A stretch of 64,000 nucleotides of DNA from Taenia hydatigena (lineage: Eukaryota; Platyhelminthes; Cestoda; Cyclophyllidea; Taeniidae): assembly GCA_036345935.2 (NCBI GenBank), contig JADWOT020000006.1:15536519-15600518 (forward strand), in the 5' to 3' direction. Below are positions 38,808 to 50,800 of the stretch, piece by piece (the first letter of the stretch is position 1; each line of letters starts with the position of its first letter). The translations under genes were made by a program, and so were the position numbers. Below the pieces are notes generated by a model. The model saw only the letters and a program-made list of their open reading frames with translations. It had not been told where the DNA came from and did no database searches.

Positions 38808-41800
38808 ATGCATGTTTGGATATTGGAATAGGCCACACGTGATCATGAGTTGGATCATCGTAGTGATGAGTTCATGGGTCGTGTGCGTCGTTTCACGCTG
38901 AGTCAAATAAACACCGAGGGCATGCAGCATCCACTTGTACTGGCAGCTCGAAGACAGAGCGTTAGCCTCTCCTCCACGGGAATCGGGGAGGACAGCCGTC
39001 TCTCCTCACAGTACCGCCTCGGTGGCATCGGGAGCTTGGAAGAGGAACCAGAAGAATCGGTAGATGATGATAATGGTGATGATGGTGATGGTGATGATGA
39101 TGGTGGCAATGAGTCCGAAGATAACCGATAATTTGACCGAAGTAGTCGCATGCGGGCGGGCGTGTTCGTGCGCTCGTACATATGTGCGCTCAGAATGTTG
39201 TCCCCTAGTGTATACATTTTCCGCATCTTTTCTTTATTCACTCTCTCCATCGCTGCCTCTACCCACCCGTCAGTCTCTATCGTCGTTGTTGATTTGTTCT
39301 TATTTTCATTTCTCAGTCGCATTCACTTTTTTCTCTCGTTTTCTTTTCCTTTCACGAACCTCTACACCTTCCCATTCACCCACCAGATGAATGCAGTAAG
39401 TGTGTAAAATGGCATATATCTATAAATGTATGTATATATCCACTTATGTATCTACGCGCAGCACATATATGCGCTGCGCACACTACTATGGCGTCACGTT
39501 GTAGCTCAGACTACTCTAATGGGTTGCCCGTCCTCTACCCGTCCCCTTCTCCTTGTCTGCATGTTTGCCCCTCTCCCCATGCCTTCTTCCTTCCTGCCCC
39601 TCCGCCCCACACTTACCACCTGCACCATCTCTTATCCATGATCAAGAGCGCGATTAGTGTATGTATCTACTTTTATGACGCTGAAATATATACAGACAGA
39701 GTTACTCGGATTTGAAACCGGATGTGCGCGTAGGGCCTTCGAATACCTCTCGCTGGCACCCCCGATCTACATAAACGCTCAATTCAAGGCCATTTATTGG
39801 TTTTATCGCCATTTTGACTTACTTAGCTGACTTAAGTCAGTCGTCCTTTGCGGTTCTGTCAGTAACCGCACACATAGGCCATAATTTAATGCACCTAAGC
39901 CTAGCGTACAAGCAGAGATATCCTTTGTCAATAAAACGCGATGAAACTTTTTAACAGACAGTAATGTACTGGCCTTGTAGTTATTTTTAAGCGAAGTTTA
40001 CACGAATTGAGTTGCCATGGCGTGCAGGCAAAAAGCTACGGAGTTGTAGATTATTGGACCTAAAATTTTTCACTGACAAGGGTTGCTGTAGTGCTGAAAT
40101 CTGCTCTACCCAGAATTTGGTAGAGGAGTAGTTTATCACAGGCTTCATAGTGTAATTGTTTCAACTAGCTTTTAACGTTGGCGAACCACATGCAACTGGC
40201 CTTCACTGTCTAAAATAGTTTACATTCCAGACAGCACTTTGAAATGGTGTTTATGTTTGCTACTTTGTGCAGTATGATAGTTAATTGCAGGGTCATTTAA
40301 TCATCAAAGCTAGTGGATTCATGTTTTGGCAGTCAAATTACACGCAAGCCTTTATTGTCTCCTTTTTGCCTCCACCCAAATTTGACACTTATACCGAGCG
40401 ATTTGGCTGCAGGATCGTCCTGACCTCCATAATCGGCTTCTATTTATCTCTGCAGCCAAAGGCCGTGATTTTTTGAAAACTAATTAAATCTCTTAGGCGG
40501 TTTATGTTTAGTAAACAACTTTTCGCAAGTACAACAAGTGAAAACCCCACTTCTCCTATACCGGATCGAACATCATGATGGTACAAGAAGCTTTTACACA
40601 TGAATGTTTATTTAGCAGTTGATGCTGAGATTACACTCTTGTATCAATGAAGCAACTTTGGCGAACCTATTCGCTCTACCAAGCCGACAATAAGATTCGA
40701 TAATAAAATGGTCGAATATCTCTTGTTATATGAATAATAAGGACTGGATTGGAGGAAATATCGGAGCGGCAACGAACAGGCTTCTCTGTCGTGTACGCCG
40801 TCTTCATCTGCAGAATATTTGGGTGGAACGACAAACGTCCCTATGTGTCGTCATGGGGGCGTTGAGTGATTTAAGTGAATTATCCTAAGTGCAGGGTTTT
40901 AAACTCAATGCTCAGGTGGGACTTTCCCTTTGGAAGGCGAGTAAAAGCTGAGGCGGGGGCTAATGGAATTTTGGTTGGTTGAGTGGTTGGTTATTTGGTA
41001 GATCAGGGTTAGTTGGAAGCCGTCTCTGCAAAACTTATTGTGACTTTTTATCCCTAGTTAATTTTAAGTAACTCCATGTTTAGAAAAAACTGGTTATGCG
41101 GATTTTGGGAGCCTCATTTTATGCCATAAATCTCATACTGATTTACTAGGCGTAGTGACTCACAGTTTAGTTGATTTTCTGCATTTCTGTTAGCCTACAT
41201 CGACACCGCTCTCTCCAAACTTAGGAGACACCCAATTAATTAACAAATCAGCGGAGTGTCTAGCTTCGAATGTCTGAAAGTTTGTTTCATTAATTTGATG
41301 AAGCATAGTCTTATTGAAACGGAAATACTTTATCTAGGTGTTTAATTCCTAGGCTACTTGCATCCTGCTGATAACTCGCCGTTATTTGTAATTTATCTTC
41401 TTCCATAAACAGCCTAAGTCTGCATGTATCATTTGAGAGTCGTCAGTTTTGGGTGATAAAATGGCATCTTAATTCAGCTTACTCCTAAGATGCATCTAGG
41501 GTTCAATTTGAAGTTACGTGCGTGCCAATCAAGCATGACTCGTTTTAGGATGAAACTGGCTTTTTTTACAACGGCGAAAATCGAGCACGTTTAAACAGTA
41601 GTATAATCGGACACATAGATATTAAGGAAGGTCACACAAAATACATAAAGTTATGCAGGATCCTTTCTTGAAACTTTTTTGTCAACTTTTTATGAGCGCA
41701 TTTATTTATTTGCCTTTTCATGCGAAATCGACGTAGAAAAATTGCCTTACTCAGTTGTATTCCTTTCTCGTGGTCTCAGTGTATGGTGCTATATTTGGAG

Positions 41801-44800
41801 GTTACAACGTTGCGACGACTTTTCAAGGCAGATGGAAGAAATAGAACTTACACATCATAAATGCAACATTTCATTTATATCTTATACAAATATCCAAAAA
41901 CATCGCCTTCGACTTAATTTTGCCTAGATTCAAAATGGTTATAGCCACTTCCAGTCTCAGGTTGTTCACAGATTATGTGAACGCATATCTTTCTGCGTGT
42001 GTGAGCCTTCATCCTTTGTCCTTTGATATTCACTCGAACTGATTTTGTTTTCTTCCTCCTTCACGCTTACTGGAAATACGAAGCTGATTTAATAAATCGC
42101 TCAGGCTATGTATCTCGTATTTTATTCAGTACTGCGCAATCAGTGTTCGAATTTTGCTTCCATGGGACGATAAAGTTATTTGAATTGGAAGATCGCGTGC
42201 ACGCCCTTCATAGCTATTCTGAATCTGTAGCTAGAGTTAATTATTAGGGAAAATAATAGGAGGATATGGCCGACCGCTTCAATCGAACGTCGCATCCCTG
42301 CTGCCTCAGTTCAAATTTACGATCCTTTTGGGGAAGGAATGTGATTAACTATTCACACATACGCACGAACTCTCATGCATAGTAGATTACTTGCCATAGT
42401 CTGGAGGCCTTTGTAAATAGAATATTTTTGTTTATCAATTATCAAAACCGAAAAGGTAAAGGCGAAGTAGGTAAATCCGCACGCCAAATGGCAATATTCT
42501 TCTGGAGGAGCGTTCGTGCATCCTGGTGGCAAACCCTAAGTAAATCGCCAAATTACATGTTCCTTGAGGGCCGGATAATGGCAATGGTCAAAGTGAAATG
42601 ATACCTGTAGGAAGGGACAGTTGGAGCGCCTTCTTGTGGAACTCGTCACTGTATCGAACGTATTCCTTTTGATGCTTTGAAAGAAATGTTCTCCTTCAGC
42701 TGCTATGCGGTCTGTGGCTTCCGCTCTACCTGTATTTAGGACACTGTTATTATGACGTAGAAATTGCACTTCTTTGAAATCGGTATTGCAAGTTTCTCTG
42801 GTATTGAGATGAATTTGTATGTTCTTCAAAATACTACTTGTTTTCATCATCATCGGGAATGCCATCTCATTGATTTTGAAAGACATACCAATTCTGCACA
42901 GTGGTTTGAACGAACATTATTAAATAGCTCACCGTTGAAATGAACAGCAATAAAAATGAGATTTTGGGTATAAATGTAGGCTTGACTATGCATGAAATTG
43001 AAATTAGGTGTTTCTTTTAAGATTTTTTTTCGCTGCATTACCTTCCCAAATTGGTTTTGATAGAATCCTCCTCATTAGGTTTCCATTGCCCTCGCTCCCG
43101 GGACATACGGAAAACAGTAAACACTGGACTGAATGCAATTACTTTTATATCCATTTGACACTTTTTCCTCTTCCTTCCTTTAACAATAGAGAGTATCGTG
43201 TAATAATGTAATAGCTTAAAAGGAATGATTTGGGTACACTACAATTTGACAGAAAGATGCATTTAAGTAGTACAAAAAAGTTCTCTACATCCGTCTTTGA
43301 GAACCCAGCTGACTTGATGGTTGTTCTGTGCCTGAGTTTGATCCGCTTCACAAGTTTTTTTCATGTACAGCATTTGATATCGCATTGGGGAGTAAATCTC
43401 ATTTGCAACCCTATCATTGAATGCATTTTCAGTGTACCAATGTCACTCTATGTCAGAGCGACATAAGTTCGAGGTCAAAGTTTAATCACCAATCTTTTTA
43501 AAAGGCAGAAACGCAAATTTTTCACCTCCTGTTTTATCCTGTTGACGAGGCATTTGAATTTTTTCCACCCCATTGTTTGTCAGCTTGGGAGTGAGTTGGT
43601 TTTTTCGACCGGTTGGCTTTCGTCGTGTCATTCTTTTAATCCTTGTTAATTGCCTCTAGAGAGCTTCGGTTGCTAAGCTCATCTTCCCGTGGTGGTTGAC
43701 TTGAGTCTGTCTTGTCTTCAAAAAAACCAGAGGTGAGATTACCCAGTATAATCGGCCACATTTGCTTTCTTTCATGACAGTCAAATCTTTCTGATTAGTG
43801 GTCTTTAAGACGCAAATTTGGGCCTAACTTTTACCCTTTTATTAATGTTGTTTTATCTGCAACGTGCATGTTAGGTTGTAACAGTCATCAATGGAGTGAT
43901 TTTAGATGCAAATGTAAGTTTTCGCAGTCGCATTATAATTGACAAATTGTGTGGCACTGTGTGAGTTCACTGCGTTTTTGGCCTATGCGTTTGTCTGCTT
44001 ATGAAGAGGCGTGCCGAAGAGAGTTCGTTCATTACCTGACTCCTTTAACGATTCCCACTGGGGCTATCAGGAGGGTTATAACCGCGAGATCCTGCTGGTC
44101 GTTCATATGCTCCTCGTTATCCGTAGCGTTGTCGTGGCGCTTTCTGGTGTTGTTATGATCTATGCGTTTTATGTGAAAAGTATCGCTAGCAATGACTCTA
44201 TTCTTTTAATTACCTTTTTAAACCACTATAGCTTAACGCAAAGGTGCTCTAAATGGCTCTCGAAATTCTTACTCACGTTTAAGTGGAATGGAAATGAACA
44301 GACTTTAATCCACCTATTGGTAGATCACCTTGGCAACTTTTCCATCAACTAATGTGATTGTGGAAAAGAGCTGCTAATGGTGGTATTCATACATTGGCTT
44401 TACCCAGTATTTTTTGTTGCTGCCGCGATGCAGCAGTGCGTAACCTTTTCATAATGCTTTTAAAGCGACCGGATAGTGTTGGCATGTGTTATTCTATTTC
44501 CTAATGCTCTTCTACCCTAATATGTGTGAACCTCTTTCTAAGGGCTCCAAAAATGGGGTTTCGCGTATTGCTGTTATTTGTTATCATAAAGAAATAAACT
44601 ATTTAATGAATCAGCAACACTTTTACTTAAGCATCTTACTCAAAGCGAAGATTGCCATTACCTAATTGCGAGCTAACCTAACTTCGGAGAGCCACTGATA
44701 TAAGATCATTACACTTTATCATGGAGGTTTTGTGAGGGTTAGATATTTGCCTGTTGTTGCTTATGAAATTTCTTCTTTTTCCTGTAGAGGATAACTGCTC

Positions 44801-47800
44801 TTTTTGCACTGCGTTTTTGCTAATGATGCAAATCGCATTCCAATGTAGTTGTCCACATTTTTGGCCCATTTATTATGCATCCGGAGCTATATGCACCAAT
44901 CCGGAAAGCAACTATGGAAGTCTGTTTCCTGACTGCAGCTTAGATTCCCTCTTCTTTTACTGGTTTCCATGATGCTGCCAGTGTAGCCTACGTTTGGATT
45001 TTTTAAAGCATCACAACTTTAGCATCATATTACATTCGTTTGGATAGATATGTGGATTTAATTGTCAACTTCGGTTGGTCACTTCAATGGGTTGGATTTT
45101 ATTGCCAATGTGTTTAAGTTACTACGTGCCCCTCTCCACCCACCTTCAGTGCTGGTTATTAGTTCTGGAGATGCGTCAACACAAGAGAGAACGCGCCCAA
45201 TGGAAAGCGTTTTGCCGTTTCACTGCAATTATCGGCATCACTGAACGTGATGCAGAGTTGTGTTGAGAGCTGTCGAGTTGAGTACCTTATTTCTTCGCCG
45301 AGGCTATCGGGCCTGTCAAAGTTCCCATCCCGGTTGGTGGCTGATCGACGCACCATTTTTTTAAATTTCAAATACATATATTGTAGAGAGCCGGAGTCTC
45401 ATCACGTTGCAACCATGCCATGTCTCGAGTTTTTAATCTTCAGTCACGTTTGTCCTCTTCAAATTGAAATGAACAGGGAATGCAGGCGTAGGTCAGAGTG
45501 AGATTAGTGCATTTATTTAATAGTTTACCATTTAGTTACTTGCTTTTATGCCCCGACAAAAGGCAACTTTTTGTATCTGCTCTACTCCTTCTTCGCATTG
45601 CCCCCTTTAATCGGCTAAGCATTTGCTGTCTTCAGATTGCGGATAGGTCAATAGCTTTGCCCAACAAGATGTTAGGCTCACCTCATTGACTGCTCTTTCG
45701 GTATTGGGTATGCACTCAGCAGGACTCACGAAGATGTTTACTGGTCATTTTCTTCGCCTGTCAGACGTCACTTGCGGCACGCGCAAGGACTGGTCCATTG
45801 CCCTCATATATCTTAATCCAAAATCAACCTCATCAGAAAGGAGATGTTTAACTTTCATAATGTTTCATTCTTATCCCACGGTTGTTGCATTTGACCACTT
45901 ACTAGGGTATTTTGTGGGATCAGATGAACTCTCATATGGGACCCTTGCACGTCTTCTGTCTCAATAGTAAGATGTGTGGCTGTTTGTAGAAAAGTATATC
46001 GTAAGATAGTTCGTCTAAAGTTTGATTAATAAGTAAGCTTCATATTCCCATCAATTTTTTGGCAACTCAAGTAAATCGTAATAGTCATGCAGCATAATTC
46101 TTATTGCCTTTGGTATTTTCCTCCATTGTTAAGTAAGCGAGACAAACCAGAAACCATTAGCAACGCTTTGGCCGTGTTTTTGAAATCAGTTGAACAAAAG
46201 TCATACCATTGACCCAAATAATCTCACTGAGCCGTAGTCATGGTAACTTTGAGGTTTGATAATTTACTGAACAAAACCGTTAACTAATTCTTTTCCGAAT
46301 CCAAATTCTGCCTACTAAACTTCCGGCTTATTTGGCTGCTTTACCATCGGTTATCTTCCCGTCTTCGGCTGAAAGAACTAACTGCTGGAGTGTTACAGCT
46401 GATGCCTTCTCAGAGGACTCTATTCACTTGTAGTTCTTGAAATTTGACTTAATGTATTCACAGCATTTCGAATTTTGTAAGCATTCTGCATTTCTGCGTA
46501 AGTTGTAAAAATTGTCTGGTTTATTCGTTTTAAGAGTGTCGACTGAGTGTTCTCTAATCATAAATCGGGATTCAGTCGAATGGCAAAGATGCGGCCCATT
46601 GGACGTGCACGTCGCAAACTTGCACTTTCACCTACCGTCGAATTAGCATTTTGATTGTCCAATCACGCGAGCACAGATTTGAGATCGGTAGGTGAGTTGC
46701 ATGGTCAAAGTCGCCAGCTCTGCTATCGCTACTAGAATTAAAAACAGACTTTGGCACACATTGTCAAGTCTGAAAACTAACAGAGCATGGTCCGTCGTTT
46801 TTTTCCAAAATCGTAATATCATTTACGTTGGGTGGCGTCTTATTTCGCTGGAACTCGATTTCATCCTACTTGTCTCAAGGTGACCTCTTTTAAATGCTGA
46901 GTTTTGAGTGGGCGAAATCCATGGTTGCTTCACTGAGCATCATTTGGGTGTTGAGTGGCGCTTAATTTGTCAATCAAAACTTTCGCCAATCGTTTGTCCT
47001 CCTCCCCCTCCTCTTTTCTGAGACTACTTTTAGTCTGGTTGGGTCCCTTTTTAGTCTAAATGGAGACGGAACATCCACTGCATGCGTGCAGGTTGATGGG
47101 CGACTCCGTAGGGAGTTATTAGTACAGCTTGCACTACTTTCGCTCCCTAACACTCTCATCTTAAGGCATTCTAAGGCTACACTTCTTTGCCTGGATATGT
47201 GTGTTTGCGCACCTTTCGTGTCATCCACCGCATTTCCCACCCTCTCCTCCGTTTCCGCCCTCTTCTTCCTTTCTGCTCCACCCAAGAGACGAAAAACACT
47301 GCCTAACGTTTGGCATGAGGACGCACAACGTGCGCACGCGCGTTCCACCGACAAAACGGAGAGTGTGTTCTTGAGTAAGTGCGCCGTGCATACGTGCATG
47401 AATGAAACTTCCGCTTTCCTGAGGCGCGAAAGTTTATTCTTGCCACCGCCGCCACCTACGCAGTTAATTTTATTCTCAATAGACACTTGCGTATTTTCCC
47501 TTGTTCTGGAAGATCTGTGTTCTGCCTCCAATCTCACTGAACGTTTACTTTGTCCTCAATCCATAATCTGATAAACTACCGAGCAGTTACCTTCTCCAAA
47601 GGCTGTTTCCGTTTTAAAACCTTGAGAGCGTTGCCTTTCCAGCACTTCAGTCTCGCTCACACCCAAGTGAACTTTAGAGGTGTCAAGTTGCGTGTGTATG
47701 GGCGACCTTAAGATGGGAGATGATTGAGTCGAAAATAGCCGTTGAACAAGGCGGGACGGGACGGAACAGTAACTTTGTGGTTAGGTTGAGAGAGAGAGAG

Positions 47801-50800
47801 AGGATGCATTCACTTGAGTGTGCGGAAGGGCCTACTCACAGATGTCACACCTGATCGAACTATAAACAGGTAGCTACCGAAAATCTTCGCTTTCTTTAAG
47901 GTGATAAATTATCCTTTTTACCAAAAGCTCCTTTCAGCCACTATCGTAGCAGAATTAATATTACTCTATCTATTTCCCGTTCTCAACCTTGAAGTGGTCC
48001 GCGTGAACTAGATTGATTAGCTTTTCTTTTGATACAGAATTTATGGTTTTTTCGGTAAAAATCTGCTACACATTTCCTAATCTTTAAATCTTCAGCTGTA
48101 CGGATGTACCTTTAGGATTGTAGTCAAAATTTTATCAGTTCGTAGCCACACTCATGGTTTCACTGCCTCTTGGCCTTGGTGCCTTTTTATCACTGGGAGC
48201 TCTCTATGAATTTTTGGGCTTCAAAGTTTACTTTGTTCCGCCCTTTTTGAGCATTGAACTAGTCACATTAAGCCAACTTGCCAGTCACATCATTCCTGAG
48301 CCATTAACTAACAGTCTTAAGTTCTAGGGGACATGAAAAAAACTACTGGCTGGAGTCATACGGGAATATAAATGCTTAATTCGTTTCCTTATCATTATAC
48401 GGCCACAGCACCTCATTTCCCTTGTACTTATCCATGTGGATCTGACAAGTTGACGGGGTATACTTCGGTTCTAACTCTGAACCCGCCAGTACAAGGAGGG
48501 CTCCGTACATCCTCCTTTCTCTGATGGGCATACATGAATGGTTGTATTGTCGATCATATGCAAATAAGGGTTTACTAGTGAAGCTGTGGGAGTATTTGCT
48601 TTAAATTTTCATGGCCACGAATGTATCCTTTTATATGCACGCGCGCTCAGACATGACAGCCACAGTAATTGCCCCCACCCTCTCCCTCTGGCCCCCTCCA
48701 CCCCTCTTCTCAGCATGTCCACCGCAAAGACTGTTCAACCATTGCCGTTGTTCCTCGCCGTTTTTCTCTATTATCTCCGAATCCCGCACGCCTTATAGCT
48801 TGTGTACTTTGTGCTTCTTCACAACTATCTATTCTTGCTAAATCTCTGTTGTCCATCCAGTTATTATTTGTACTATGACTACAAATGTGGATAACTAGTC
48901 GTAGTAGCCGCAGCAGCTGCTTCAGTTTTTGAGTCGGGCTGGCTTGTAGGGAGTCAAACCCGTCGTTGTCAAATTTAGTTTATAGTTTTGCAGCTGCACA
49001 ACTCGCAGAGTATAGGTAAGTTTTTTTCGTGAAATTTTTCACGTTAGATGAGAAATTGATTTTCAAAAGAAGAAACTTCTGCTAACATCTTGACCTTGAC
49101 CATAATTTCATGATAGAAGCAATGGCAGGTATATATATGCAGTCGATGGCTTGTAGCAACTGCTAATATTCATTCGCACTGCGGATGAATAATCTCTGAG
49201 GTTTGTGATACAGTGGTGTTGCAGTTTGCCAAGTTTGTCAAGTGGAATCGGAAATTTCGCTGGCCTCGCTTTTCTGTATACTCCCGTGATAGAGCCCAAT
49301 TATAACGACGTGGTTCGTCATCGTGGAGGTTAGATTTGCACTCCACCCTTGATCACACCATTAACCCCACGGTCGCACTGTCCCTCTGACGATTTTGTTA
49401 TCTTCTAACTCCCTTTGCCTCAGACGAGTGGATGATTACGTTGGAATTTTGCATTCATTAGATCCTCCTTGTTCGATGTGAACTTAAATTAAACGCATAA
49501 GTCTTCCTTGACGTAAGTGTAGAATTGGCTTAGGTAGGTGATTGTATTGAGCGGAAACAAGTGTTTTACTCCTCGTAAGGAACGATGTATGCCTTTATTG
49601 GAAAGCCTTGTCTTCGTCACAGTTCTGTTGTTTTTTACCTAAAAGTTGGCCCGGTAGTATCTTTGGTTTATAAGTAAATTAATCGCCCACATCGATCGCT
49701 GCATTTGCCGCCACGAAATTGCTAGGCCTGATGCGGCAGTCGGCAGTTGTGGCAATTTGGCGCGTGATTATTGCTGCACCCTCAGCGGGAATCCCCCATT
49801 GGTCGGTTCGGTTCGTGCACTGCGATGCGTGCGTGCGTGTGTGCGTGCATGAAGGCAGGAATGAAGTTGCTGATCCTGCTCCTCTCTCCTGAGACTTCGA
49901 GGTCTAAAGGGGAAGGAGATTTAGGGAGAATTTTATGGTCGCAAGGTCACTGGTATGCTCTTCTTGGCCTGACACACCAGAAGTGGCGTTTCCGAGTCTC
50001 CAACAAGACATTCGAAATGCTCAAATAGTTTGCTTTAATTAAATGACCTGGGGAAGTTGTGGCAAACATCTCCAACAAGCTTGATCCACCTTTGAATGTT
50101 AAGTCAACTTTTATTACTAGTAATGGGATCTTATATATCGGCACCGAATTCATGAAATTTTCTAAATTTGGAATTCGTTATGGTCTAATATTACTTAGTT
50201 ATTGCGATGATGTTATTAGGACGAAGCAAGAAACAGTCATCAAACCCAAATAGCCACGTGGTCTTTAACATTTACCATTAATAATGGTTACCGCGAGGTG
50301 TGCCTGACTCCTGTCAATCGACTCATTTCAGTTAAAGGCAGTGCACGCCTTCAGAAACAGTCTGGATAATTCGACCGAACGTCAGCACATTGCCATGGCG
50401 TTACACCAACAGCGTCAGGCTAAGTGTCGCGAAGTCCGAGCGGCGTCTATGGCCCAATATCTACAGCAGCGTCAATTAAGTCAGCAAAAGCAGTCAAGAA
50501 ACTCATCCAACGACACTCAGATGGCTGACAACATTCGCGAGTTTTATCGCACGCCCACAATGCTGGCTGAAGACGAGCCCTTCTATCCACACGGGCAACT
50601 CCAACAGGAGCATCAGCTACGGGAGGAGGAGCATGAGGAAGAGCATGAGCAGGAGAGAGGTGGTTGGAGAGCCATGTCGGTTGAAGAGCCGAGCTCAACG
50701 AGTTACGACGTGAACAGTCTGGTTGAGGAGCCGGATGTCCAAGAGTCACGGGCTCAGGAGGCGAGGAGCGATGTGTTTGGGGAAGGGGATAAGTTCAGCC

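Noticed and set aside
45157..45501. Open plus-strand segment behind an AG in phase with PMCA exon 15
   Set aside because: It is open for about 110 codons but has a poor acceptor, no helix motif and no coding-like composition; probably chance.
46974..47571. Overlapping reading frames of 187 and 161 codons on opposite strands
   Set aside because: Both are biased by CT/GA-rich DNA and contain no recognised domain; neither has splice or start support.
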